A stretch of DNA of 64,000 nt from the NCBI RefSeq assembly GCF_033097365.1, contig NZ_AP028461.1, positions 5,456,001-5,520,000 of the forward strand, written 5' to 3'. The position numbers were made by a program, and so were the translations under genes. The notes under the pieces are model-generated. The model had not been told where the DNA came from. It searched no databases and worked only from the letters and a program-made list of their open reading frames with translations. This document shows, piece after piece, positions 17,193-26,118 of this stretch; within the stretch, counting starts at the first letter, position 1; each line of letters begins with the position of its first letter. The DNA comes from Actinoplanes sichuanensis. GTDB lineage: Bacteria; Actinomycetota; Actinomycetes; Mycobacteriales; Micromonosporaceae.

Positions 17193-20100
17193 TCAGGCCG
17201 TCACGTCGGTCAGGTCGCGCAGGATCTCCGACGCGGCGATCGGATCGAGCACACCGAACGGCAGTGTCTTGGCCCCGGTGAGATCCCACGGGCTGACGCT
17301 GCCGTCGTGCAGGAAGACCGCGACCAGGCTCTGCTTGGCGTGGTAGCCCACCTTCCCGACGATCCCCGGATCGATGTGCACGGTGAGGACCCGGCCCGGC
17401 CCGACCAGCCGATCGAAACCCGCCTGAATTCCGGCGTTGACCGCTTCGTGCCGGACCCAGCCACGCCGGTCCAGGGTCAGCACCTTGGTGGTCGGCACGG
17501 TGACCCCTTCGAACCGGGCCAGCCGCCCGGTCGCCCGCTCCGCCTCGGTCAGCGCGAACACCGGCCGCCCGACCTGCGGGAACGGCTGAAGGACCTCGTA
17601 GTCGGCGAACACCTCAGCCCACCGGGCGGCGTCCTCGCCGAGGTGCAGCGGATGCGCGACACCCACCACGTCGTCGTCACCGAGCCGGACCGGCTCGTCG
17701 TCGGCGCCCGCGAAACTGCGGTCCTCGGCGATCCGCAGCGCACCGGCCACGGCCCCGGTCTCGTCGAAGCGGGCCCAGAGGAGCCGGCGCCCGATGTGCC
17801 ACATCAGCGGGTGCTCGACGAACAAGCGCCGGAAGTCGGCTCCGCTCCACCGGCGCTCGGCGACCATCGCCTCCTCCAGCCGCCGGACCTGATCGGCCGA
17901 GATCTTCCGGACGGCCCGTTTCAGAACGGCGAACCGCTGGTAGGCCGCCGCGGCCGGCTCAGCGTCATCCCGGACCCCGGGTTTCGGCAGCTCCTTGAGC
18001 GGCTTGCCGTCCCCGCCGGTGACGAACGGCCGCAACTGCTCGTCGAACCCGACGACGAACTGCCGTGGCCCGTAGTCGAGCCGCAGGCTCCCGTCGGAAT
18101 CCAGGCCGAAATCCGGGATCAGCCGGTCGGCCAGCTCCTCCGAGGTGAGCCCCAGCCCCTCCGCGACCGCACTGATCCGTGCGGCGGCGGCCTTACGCAG
18201 CGGTGTGGACTTGGCCCGCTGCGAGATCCGGTGCAGGTGCATCAGCGCCCCGTCGGTGCCGATGCCACCCAGCACGGACAGCCCCGCGATGGCCCTGGCG
18301 TGCAGGCCCTCGCTGGGCCAGGCCAGGATCAACGGGGCGAGCCGGTCGGCGATCTCGTCGGTGCCGGTCAGGGCGACCGCGTCGAGCACCCACCCGTCCT
18401 TGGCCGGAGCGCCGGCGGTCTGCCACTGGTGGAACAGCGCCCACCCGAACTCGGCGAACTCGGCCGGTGTGATGGCCTCCCGGACGAGGGCGAGCCCCGC
18501 ATACGGCTCGTCGGATCGGGAGATCATCAGCATCTGGACCAGGTGGGTGACCGCCTCGGCCGGTAGCGCCCCGGAACCGTCACGCAGCCGCACCGGTGGC
18601 AGCGCCCCGGGTGCCGCCCACACTGGCGGGTTGGGCATCCGGGCGGGCAGTGCCAGCAGCGGATCGGCGGTGAACAGTGCCTCCACCCCGGCGGCCGCCT
18701 CCGGCCCGAACCCCTCGGCGGTCTGGCGGAGCAGTGCTGTGTGACCGTTGCCGTGCAGGAGGAGCAGCGCGCGCTCAGCCTGCCGCCGGGCCAGCCCCGC
18801 CTTACCGAGAGCGGCGGGGATCAGGGCCCGGGCGGCCGGTGCGGGATGCCGCAGCAGCCACCCCTGGGCGATGCTCCGCACCGACTTGAGCCGGGCCGAC
18901 CAGTCGGCCATCAGCACCGCCACCTCGGGCGACGTGAACGGCATCAGTAGCGCGGCGTAGTCGGCGGGCGCCGTGCGGGCGAGGGTGAGCAGCGCGGGCA
19001 GCACGCCGGTCCCGAAACGGACCGCGACGGTCGGGAGCCAGGACGGCGTGTTCCACTCGGCGTGCGGTTTCCACCTGGCGAGCGTCTCGCGGGCGATCTC
19101 CTCCGGCCCCCGACAGAACAGCTTGCCCGGCTCGTCCCACCGGCGGCGACCGCCACCACCGAGCGCGCGCTCGGCCATGGCCGCCCAGTCGGTCCCGGCG
19201 GCCACGTGGTAGCCGTCTCCCTGCGCCCACCCCTCCCGCTCGCCCGGCAGCCAACTGACCGCGGCCGGATCGGAGCAGGTCAGACCGGCGACGACGGGTG
19301 GTTTCGCGGCTTTCTTACGGCTGCGCCACGGCGGGTCGGCGAGCACCGGCGGAACCGCGGACGCCGGCGCGGTCACCACCGCGGCCCACGAGTCCACGAT
19401 GGCCCGCACCCGGCCGGCGGCGGCCGGGCTCAGCTGCGGCACCACCTCGTCGACCAGGTCGACGTGGCGGACGACGTGGACGCGCAGCAGGTCGGTGGCA
19501 TCCTGCTCGGCGAGGACCCGCAAGGCCCGGCCGGGGAACCGCTCGGCCGCCTCCAGCAGGGCCGCCTTACCGGCACGCGAGTCGTCGGCACGAGCCAGCA
19601 GCCAGGTCAGCACGTCGTCGCGCGGGATGGCGGCCACCACGGAGAACAGCCATCGCTCGGTGCCCGCCCCGGAGAACTGAACGACCCGCTGGTCGAGCCA
19701 GTAATACAGAGTGGACACCACCTCCGGACCGACCGCGGCGAGGAGGGTGAAGACCAGGCTCCGGTCGACGTGAATGGACCACGGCTCGGGGATCTCGGCC
19801 AGCTGCCGGGCCTGGCGCGGATCACTCGTGGCGTAGAGCAGCATGCGTGCCCGGACCGTGCAGCGGTCCGCGAGAGCGTCGGCCACGTCGGCAGCCACCC
19901 AGTCGGGCCGGGGCACCAGCACCGAACACGCGGCCCGCGCATGGGGCAGGCCCGCCCGGAACGGCGTCAGAGCCGCGACGACCTGCTCGAACTCGTCATC
20001 CGTCGCCACCGCGAGCGCGGCCCGGACCCGCAGGAGGACGGACGGCACGGTCATCGAGGACTCCGGCGACTCACCGGACCGCAGGAACCTGACCCCGAGG

Positions 20101-20528
20101 TCGGACGACGGGTAGCGCTGCTGACCCGCCCCGGCGTTGTCGTCGATCAGCACCAGTGAGGCCATCTGGACGGCGGCGACCGCGGCGAAGACCAGCCCGT
20201 GCTCACCGATCCACAGGTCGGCGAACATGGCCGGGTCGACCCCGCGGTCGTTGCGGCCGCTCGCCCGGATGACGGCGACGGCGGCCGCCCCGACCGGCGT
20301 GGCGTGACCGGCCGCCCACTGCTCCGCGGCGGCCCGGACGTCGTCGGGAGTGGAGGGCGCGGCGAGCACTCCGGCCACCCCGCCCGGCCGTGAGGGAAGA
20401 AGCCGATCGGTCCGCGCCCGCGCGCGCCGGTCGGCGGTGAACGGCCGCACCCCGGCGCCGCCGCGACGCGGATGCACGTGCTCCAGCCAGGCATCCGGCA
20501 GGACGAAAGAGGCCCCCGTGAGTTCCAT
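17193..20528 (-). CDS. DUF4132-domain protein, copy 1
   Basis: This cytosolic 1111-residue protein starts at ATG 20528 after GGAGGATAGG. The N-terminal 700 residues are helical and repeat-like. The C-terminal part has the DUF4132 signature: RRLLWARFDETGAVAGALRIAEDRSFA in pieces, VVGVAHPLHLGED, FADYEVLQPFPQVGRP and RGWVRHEAVNAG. E. coli MolR-type proteins carry the same domain, but no activity is established. It is a tandem duplicate of the next gene upstream, about half identical by eye and collinear throughout. The two are separated by 52 bp and probably co-transcribed. Confidence 0.88.
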   Translation of the reverse strand: MELTGASFVLPDAWLEHVHPRRGGAGVRPFTADRRARARTDRLLPSRPGGVAGVLAAPSTPDDVRAAAEQWAAGHATPVGAAAVAVIRASGRNDRGVDPAMFADLWIGEHGLVFAAVAAVQMASLVLIDDNAGAGQQRYPSSDLGVRFLRSGESPESSMTVPSVLLRVRAALAVATDDEFEQVVAALTPFRAGLPHARAACSVLVPRPDWVAADVADALADRCTVRARMLLYATSDPRQARQLAEIPEPWSIHVDRSLVFTLLAAVGPEVVSTLYYWLDQRVVQFSGAGTERWLFSVVAAIPRDDVLTWLLARADDSRAGKAALLEAAERFPGRALRVLAEQDATDLLRVHVVRHVDLVDEVVPQLSPAAAGRVRAIVDSWAAVVTAPASAVPPVLADPPWRSRKKAAKPPVVAGLTCSDPAAVSWLPGEREGWAQGDGYHVAAGTDWAAMAERALGGGGRRRWDEPGKLFCRGPEEIARETLARWKPHAEWNTPSWLPTVAVRFGTGVLPALLTLARTAPADYAALLMPFTSPEVAVLMADWSARLKSVRSIAQGWLLRHPAPAARALIPAALGKAGLARRQAERALLLLHGNGHTALLRQTAEGFGPEAAAGVEALFTADPLLALPARMPNPPVWAAPGALPPVRLRDGSGALPAEAVTHLVQMLMISRSDEPYAGLALVREAITPAEFAEFGWALFHQWQTAGAPAKDGWVLDAVALTGTDEIADRLAPLILAWPSEGLHARAIAGLSVLGGIGTDGALMHLHRISQRAKSTPLRKAAAARISAVAEGLGLTSEELADRLIPDFGLDSDGSLRLDYGPRQFVVGFDEQLRPFVTGGDGKPLKELPKPGVRDDAEPAAAAYQRFAVLKRAVRKISADQVRRLEEAMVAERRWSGADFRRLFVEHPLMWHIGRRLLWARFDETGAVAGALRIAEDRSFAGADDEPVRLGDDDVVGVAHPLHLGEDAARWAEVFADYEVLQPFPQVGRPVFALTEAERATGRLARFEGVTVPTTKVLTLDRRGWVRHEAVNAGIQAGFDRLVGPGRVLTVHIDPGIVGKVGYHAKQSLVAVFLHDGSVSPWDLTGAKTLPFGVLDPIAASEILRDLTDVTA

Positions 20529-20580
20529 GCCGCGCAACCTATCCTCCGGGTACGACAAGATCCGGGTACGACGAGAATCG

Positions 20581-23500
20581 TCAGCCGGCGATGTCGGTCA
20601 GATCCCGCAGGATCTCCGACACGGCGACCGGATCCAGGCTGCTCAGCGGCACCCGCCCCCGATCCGGGCCGGCCCACCCGCTACCGGTGCCGTCGTGCAG
20701 GAACACCCCGATCAGTTTCTGGTCGGCGAAGTGGCCGGCCTCCCCGGCGACGATGCCCGGATCCAGCTCGATCGAGATCACCCGCCGGGCCGCGACGGTG
20801 CGCTCGATCGACCCCTGTACACCACCGTCCTGTGGGTCCTCGCGTCGCCAGCCACGCCGTTCCAGCCCGAGCACCCTGGTCGTCGGCACGGTGAGCCCCT
20901 CGAACCGGGCCAGGTGGCTGCCCTCCGCCTCCGCCCCGGTCAGGGCGTGGACCGCCCGCCCGAGCTGCGGGAACGGCTGCCCGATCGCGTAGTCGGCGAA
21001 CAGCTCGGCCCACGCGGCGGCCCGGTCGCCCAGATGCAGCGGATGGGCGATCCCGACCACGTCGTCGTCGGCGAGGGCCACCGGTTCGTCGTCGGCCCCG
21101 GCGAAGCTGCGGTCCTCGGCGATGCGCAGCGCGCCCAGCACGGCCCCGGAGTCGTCGAAACGGGCCCACACCAGGCGCCGCGCGATGTGCCACACGAGGG
21201 GGTGGCCGACGAACAGCTCCCGGAACTCGGCGCCGGTCCAGCGGCGGCCGGTCACCATGGCCTGTTCGAGGCGGCGGACCTGGTCGGCGGCGACCGTGCG
21301 CACGTCCTTCTTCAGGGCGGCGAACCGCCGGTACGCCTCGTCGGCCAGTGCGGCGTCGTCTCGTACCCCCGGCCTGGGGAGGGTCTTGAGCCGTTTGCCG
21401 CCGCCGTCGATGACGAGGGGCTGCAACTGCTCGTCGAACCCGACCACGAACTGCCGGGACCCGTAGTCGAGGCGCAGGCTCCCGTCGGCGTCCAGGCCGA
21501 AGTCCGGTACCAGCCGATCGGCCAACTGCTCGGCGGTGAGCCCCAGCCCCTCGGCGACCTCGTCGATCTTGGCGGCCGCCGCCGACTTGAGGCCCTTGAA
21601 CCGCGCGCGCTGCGCGATCCGGTGCAGGTGCAGGAGGGCCACACCGGTGCCGATGCCGGCCAGCACCGACAGCCCGGCGACCGCCTTGGCGTGCCCGCCC
21701 TCACCGGGCCAGGCCAGGATCAGTGGGGACAGCCGACGGACCGTCTCGTCGTCACCGGTCAGGGCGAGCGCGTCGAGCACCCAGTTGTCCTTGGCGGTGG
21801 CACCGGCCGACTGCCACAGCTGGAACAGCGCCCGGCCGAACTCGGCGAGGTCGGCCGGCTCGACCGCCTCCCGGACGATCGCCAACCCCGCATACGGCTC
21901 CGCGGGCGGCGAGATCATCAGGATGCCGACCAGGTGCCCGGCGGCCTCGGCGGGCAGTGCCCCGGATCCGTCGCGCAGCCGCACCGGTGGCAGCAGGGCG
22001 GGCGCCGCCCACGTCGGTGGCGCCGGCATCCGGCTCGGCAACAGCGTCAACGGATCCCTGGTCAGCAGGGTCTCCACCGCGGTCTCGGCGGCCGGCCCGT
22101 GCCCGGTGGCGGCGGCGCGCACCCGGTCGGCGGGCAGGAGCAGCAACGCTTTCTCGGCGTGCCGCCGGGCCGGACCCGGCTTGCCGAGGGCGGCCGGGAT
22201 CAGCGCGCAGGCCGCCTCCGCCGGGTGCCTCGCCAGCCAGGCTCGGGCCAGGCCACGCATCGGCTTGAGCCGGGTCAGCCAGTCGGCGATCAGCTCCGCC
22301 ACCTGCGGCGACGCGAACGGCAGGAGGAGTGGCCCATACCCGGCCGGGCGCTCCCGAGCGACCGTGAGCAGGCCGGGCAGGGCGTCCGTCTCGTATTTGG
22401 CGGCGGTCACCCGCATCCACGACTCGGCGTTCCACGAGGGGCGGGGCCGCCAGTGGACCAGGACCGGCCGCGCGATCTCCTCCGGGGCCATGGTGAACAA
22501 CTGGTTCGGCTCCCACCAGCACGCCGACCCGTCGGCGACCTTGGCCGCGACCTGCGGCCAGTCGGCCGACATGTCACGAAAATACGGCAACGGGCTGCCC
22601 GCCCACTCCTCGCGCTCGCCCGGCGCCCAGCGCACCGACGGCTCATCGGTGCAGGTCAGATCGGCCACCACGGATGGCTTGGCGGCTTTGACACGGCGCC
22701 GCCACGGCGGATCGGCGAGCACCGGCGGCACCCGCGACAGCGGTGCGGTCACCACCGCGTCGGCCGTGTCGACGATCGCCCGGATCCGGTCGGCGGTGTC
22801 CGCACCGAGGCCGGCCGACACCCGATCGACCAGGTCGGCGTGGGCGAGCACGTGGGCCCGCAGCAGCTCGGTGACGGCCGGGGTGGTCGCCTCCTCGGCG
22901 AGGATCCGCATCGCCCGCATGGGGAACCGCGCGGCCGCCTCGATCAGGGCCGGCTTGACGTCGGTGACGGCGACCCGCCTGATCAGACCACGGATCACGT
23001 CGTCGCCGGGCAGCACGGACAGCACCTGGAGCACCCAGCGCCGGCCGTTGACCCCGAGGATCGCGGCGACGTCCTGATCGATCCAGTGGAACAGGGCCGG
23101 CCCGGCCTCGGCACCGAGCGCTTCGGCCGCCGACACCAGCGCCGTCTGGTGGCGCAACAGCATCCACGCCCCGGCGACCTCGACCAACCTCGCGGCCTGC
23201 GCCCCGGTGCACGCCGCGTAGAACAGCATCGCCGCCCGCACACCGTCGGCGTCGGCGACCACGGCGGCCACGTCCTCCTCCACCCGGTCCGCCTGCGGGA
23301 CCAGCACCGAGCACGCGGCCCGCGCGTGTGCCGACCCCGCCCGATGCCCCTCCAGCGACGTCACCACCTGCTGGAACTCGGCCTCCGGGGCGACCGCGAG
23401 CGCCTGACGCACCCGGAGCAGCACCTGCAGCGGCGTGTCGGCGAAATACTCCGGACGAGCCTCCCCGGCCCGTAGGTAGCGGACCCCGGCGTCACGGGTC

Positions 23501-23925
23501 CGCTGGTATCGCTGTCGCGTCGGCAGCGAGTCGTCGATGACCACCATCGCCGCCATCTCGACGGCGGCCGCCGCGGCGAACGGCAGCCCACGCTCGGTGA
23601 TCCACAGGTCGGCGAACAGACTGACGTCGTCACCGTTGCCCCGCCGATGGAACTCGATGATCGCCGCGGAGGCGGCGGCGCCGGCCGGTGACGCCTCCGG
23701 ATCGCCCGCCTCCCAAGCCAGACCGGCGGCTCGCAGCGACGCGTCGGTGGCCGCCCGGTCGAGGACCTCGGGCACCGAGCCCGGCTCACCGGCACGCATG
23801 CGGTCGATCCGGCCGTGGGCCTGCGGCACCGGCACGAACGCCGGCACACCGGCGCTCTCCCGCCGTGGCCGCCGGTGCCGCAGCCAGGCCCGGGGCATCT
23901 CGACGACATCCTCGGAATCGCGCAC
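20581..23925 (-). CDS. DUF4132-domain protein, copy 2
   Basis: This 1114-residue paralogue of the downstream gene starts at GTG 23925 (GGGGACGGG upstream). Shared landmarks in the same order include AAAAVEMAAMVVIDD, LLRVRQALAVA, HARAACSVLVPQ, VPPVLADPPWRRR, ARPVLVHWRPRPSWNAESW, VRLRDGSGALPAEA, LDADGSLRLDYGSRQFVVGF and the DUF4132 core (VVGIAHPLHLGDRAAAWAEL). No membrane or export signals are visible. It is first in the leftward pair and divergent from a secreted-protein gene. Confidence 0.88.
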   Translation of the reverse strand: MRDSEDVVEMPRAWLRHRRPRRESAGVPAFVPVPQAHGRIDRMRAGEPGSVPEVLDRAATDASLRAAGLAWEAGDPEASPAGAAASAAIIEFHRRGNGDDVSLFADLWITERGLPFAAAAAVEMAAMVVIDDSLPTRQRYQRTRDAGVRYLRAGEARPEYFADTPLQVLLRVRQALAVAPEAEFQQVVTSLEGHRAGSAHARAACSVLVPQADRVEEDVAAVVADADGVRAAMLFYAACTGAQAARLVEVAGAWMLLRHQTALVSAAEALGAEAGPALFHWIDQDVAAILGVNGRRWVLQVLSVLPGDDVIRGLIRRVAVTDVKPALIEAAARFPMRAMRILAEEATTPAVTELLRAHVLAHADLVDRVSAGLGADTADRIRAIVDTADAVVTAPLSRVPPVLADPPWRRRVKAAKPSVVADLTCTDEPSVRWAPGEREEWAGSPLPYFRDMSADWPQVAAKVADGSACWWEPNQLFTMAPEEIARPVLVHWRPRPSWNAESWMRVTAAKYETDALPGLLTVARERPAGYGPLLLPFASPQVAELIADWLTRLKPMRGLARAWLARHPAEAACALIPAALGKPGPARRHAEKALLLLPADRVRAAATGHGPAAETAVETLLTRDPLTLLPSRMPAPPTWAAPALLPPVRLRDGSGALPAEAAGHLVGILMISPPAEPYAGLAIVREAVEPADLAEFGRALFQLWQSAGATAKDNWVLDALALTGDDETVRRLSPLILAWPGEGGHAKAVAGLSVLAGIGTGVALLHLHRIAQRARFKGLKSAAAAKIDEVAEGLGLTAEQLADRLVPDFGLDADGSLRLDYGSRQFVVGFDEQLQPLVIDGGGKRLKTLPRPGVRDDAALADEAYRRFAALKKDVRTVAADQVRRLEQAMVTGRRWTGAEFRELFVGHPLVWHIARRLVWARFDDSGAVLGALRIAEDRSFAGADDEPVALADDDVVGIAHPLHLGDRAAAWAELFADYAIGQPFPQLGRAVHALTGAEAEGSHLARFEGLTVPTTRVLGLERRGWRREDPQDGGVQGSIERTVAARRVISIELDPGIVAGEAGHFADQKLIGVFLHDGTGSGWAGPDRGRVPLSSLDPVAVSEILRDLTDIAG

Positions 23926-24063
23926 ACCCGTCCCCGTTCTCGATCGACCGCCGTCCGTCCCGACGGTCCGCGAACGGTACCGCCGGAGTACGACACTCCC
24001 CCGGGTGGACCGGGCCGCCGAACCGCCGACGAAGCCGCCGAAAACCGCCTAGCGTTGGCTGAC

Positions 24064-25752
24064 GTGCGAATTCTTCGCCGCCTTGCGGCGGTCGTCACAG
24101 CTGCGGTGGTCGTCGTCTCGCTGTCCGGCGCGACGTCCGGGCCTCTCCGGGCGTACGCCGACCGGGTGCTCACCCTGAACGCGGAGCCGATCAGCACGAA
24201 CCGGGCCACGTTCCACGCCGACGACGGCGATCGCCTGTCGGTGGTCCTGCGCCGGGGCACCCTGCCCGCGGACAGCCGGCTCGCAGTCGACATCCGCACC
24301 CCGGACGGCACCCCGGTCCACGAGCCCGTCGAGGGCGTCGGCGATCTGCTGGTGACCCACGTCGACGCCTTCACCGGCGGGACGTACACGGTCGCGGTGG
24401 TCGACCCGACCGGTGGCACCGGCACGCTGCAACTGGTCGGCACCACCCGGATGACCACCACGGTGAACGGCCCGCCGGTCGTCCTGCCGATCAAACGGCC
24501 CGGCGAACGTGTCTTCGTCACCTTCCCGGCGGTCGCCGGCCGGGAGTTCACCGTGGTCGGGCGCGGCAACCCGGAGATGGTCGAGACGGAGGACGAGCTG
24601 CGGCTCACCGTCAACGAGCCGGGCGGCCGGGAACTGGGCCTGCTCCTCCAGCCCGGCTACGACTCGCTTCCGGTCGCGATGGACTTCACCGCCCCGGCGA
24701 CCGGCACCTACTTCCTGGAGATGACCACCGACGACGACACCGTCGGCACGATGACCGTCCACGTGACGGCGCCGGCCGAACCGAAACCGATCACCGTGAA
24801 CGGTCCGGACCAGCCACTGACGTTCAGCCGGCCCGGGGAGAAAATCGCCGTCACCTTCCCGGCGACCGAGGGGCGGCACCTGTTCGCGGTGGCCCGCGGC
24901 GCCGCCCTGAAGAACACCGGATTCGTGCAGCTGACCGCCGAGGGACCGGACGGCCGTACGCTCGGCGCCGCCGCCGCGGAGACACCCGACCTGACCGTCC
25001 TCGACTTCGACGTGCACGCGACCGGCCGGCACGTCCTGCGGCTGAACGCCGCCCCCCTCGCGCACGGCAGGGTGGACCTGGCCGTCTTCGAGGCCGCCAC
25101 CGCGACCGCCGCGATCGGCGGTCCGGCCGTCGAGGTCGACATCGACCGGCCCGGCCGGCCCGCCTTCGTCACCGTCCCGGCCAAGGCCGGCGAGCAGCTC
25201 ACCGCAATGATCAACACCAAGAGCATCTCCTCCGACGAGGGCCTCATGCACGTCACGGTCCGTTCGCCGCACGGCACCGAGATCGGGTACGCGACACTGG
25301 GCGCCGGACCACGCGGCGACTACGGCGACGCCCCGTTCACCACCCGGACGGCCGGCCCGCAGACCGTCGAGATCAGGCCGCCGGGAACGACCACCGGCCG
25401 GTTCACGGTGCAGATCGCCGGATCGTCCACGATCCGTACGAGGGTGGGCCGGCCCGCGGTGACCGCCCGGGCGGAGCCGGGTGGACGGGCCTTCGTCCGC
25501 TTCGACGTGACCGCCGGTCAGTGGCTCGACGTGGTCGTCCGCCCGGACCGGGTGCCGTCCGACGGCATCTCGCTCCGTCTGCTCGCCCCGGACGACGTGA
25601 CCGGCCACGGTTCGGGCACCACGCTGTCCGCCGGAGACACCGACGGGGAGACCATCACGTTCCGCCCGCCCGCGTCCGGCACGTATCAGCTGGAGATCGA
25701 CCCCGATGAGGATCAGGGCGGCTCGGTGACCGTACAGATCAAGAGGCATTAG
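24064..25752 (+). CDS. Secreted protein of repeated beta domains
   Basis: This 562-residue protein has an N-terminal signal (RILRRLAAVVTAAVVVVSLS). Four units of about 105-115 residues follow an N-terminal related one; they begin near residues 133, 244, 350 and 458 with TVNGPPVVLPIKRPGERVFV, TVNGPDQPLTFSRPGEKIAV, AIGGPAVEVDIDRPG and TRVGRPAVTARAEPGG. Each continues into FxV.A..G..L and TG.Y.LE strands, reminiscent of pre-peptidase C-terminal (PPC) beta-sandwiches. No enzyme domain is attached. GTG 24064 is chosen; TTG 24055 is in frame. Function is unknown, likely extracellular or wall-associated. Confidence 0.78.
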   Translation: MRILRRLAAVVTAAVVVVSLSGATSGPLRAYADRVLTLNAEPISTNRATFHADDGDRLSVVLRRGTLPADSRLAVDIRTPDGTPVHEPVEGVGDLLVTHVDAFTGGTYTVAVVDPTGGTGTLQLVGTTRMTTTVNGPPVVLPIKRPGERVFVTFPAVAGREFTVVGRGNPEMVETEDELRLTVNEPGGRELGLLLQPGYDSLPVAMDFTAPATGTYFLEMTTDDDTVGTMTVHVTAPAEPKPITVNGPDQPLTFSRPGEKIAVTFPATEGRHLFAVARGAALKNTGFVQLTAEGPDGRTLGAAAAETPDLTVLDFDVHATGRHVLRLNAAPLAHGRVDLAVFEAATATAAIGGPAVEVDIDRPGRPAFVTVPAKAGEQLTAMINTKSISSDEGLMHVTVRSPHGTEIGYATLGAGPRGDYGDAPFTTRTAGPQTVEIRPPGTTTGRFTVQIAGSSTIRTRVGRPAVTARAEPGGRAFVRFDVTAGQWLDVVVRPDRVPSDGISLRLLAPDDVTGHGSGTTLSAGDTDGETITFRPPASGTYQLEIDPDEDQGGSVTVQIKRH

Positions 25753-25763
25753 ATTCTGCCGTT

Positions 25764-26057
25764 GTGACGATCCAACTGTGTGTGCTGCTGTGGGCCCGGC
25801 CGGGCGCGGCCGACGCGATGGCCGCCTACGAGGACACCGTGCTCGCGCTGCTCGCCGAGCATGACGGCCGCCTCCTGCAGCGGGCCCGCACCCGGCCCGG
25901 CGGCCCGGACGGCGCCCCGGACGAGACCCAGCTGATCGAATTCGGCGGCCAGGCGGGCTACGACGGTTTCCTCGCCGACCCGCGCCGGGCCGCCCTGGCC
26001 GCCACCCGGGACGCCGTGATCGCCCGCACCGAGCTGTTCCCGGTGACCGTGCTCTGA
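25764..26057 (+). CDS. Small DUF1330/ABM-like protein
   Basis: This 97-residue protein starts at GTG 25764, 11 bp after the secreted protein. The pattern QLCVLLWARPGAADAMAAYE, LLQRARTRPGG, QLIEFGGQAGYDGFLADPRR and an ending EL-FPV resembles dimeric ferredoxin-like DUF1330 or antibiotic-biosynthesis-monooxygenase-like small proteins. No cofactor motif is visible. Expected cytosolic; function unknown. Confidence 0.7.
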   Translation: MTIQLCVLLWARPGAADAMAAYEDTVLALLAEHDGRLLQRARTRPGGPDGAPDETQLIEFGGQAGYDGFLADPRRAALAATRDAVIARTELFPVTVL

Positions 26058-26118
26058 GTCAGCCACGCTTCCGAGGTACCGGGTGGGTGGGGGTTCGGGC
26101 CGTAGCATCGGGCTGGTG

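Noticed and set aside
16636..17346. 236-residue Pro/Ala-rich frame after sigC
   Set aside because: It is produced by the 58-bp array whose period is not divisible by three, and it runs antisense into the DUF4132 C-terminus.
20350..23475. 1041-residue open frame antisense to the second DUF4132 gene
   Set aside because: Its product is Arg/Pro/Gly/His-rich low-complexity sequence mirroring the opposite coding frame in GC-rich DNA; the DUF4132 frame has the conserved motifs and coding bias.
24049..25749. 566-residue frame antisense to the secreted repeat protein
   Set aside because: Spans the whole opposite gene and is His/Arg/Gly-rich without domains; the + strand frame has a signal peptide and regular repeats.
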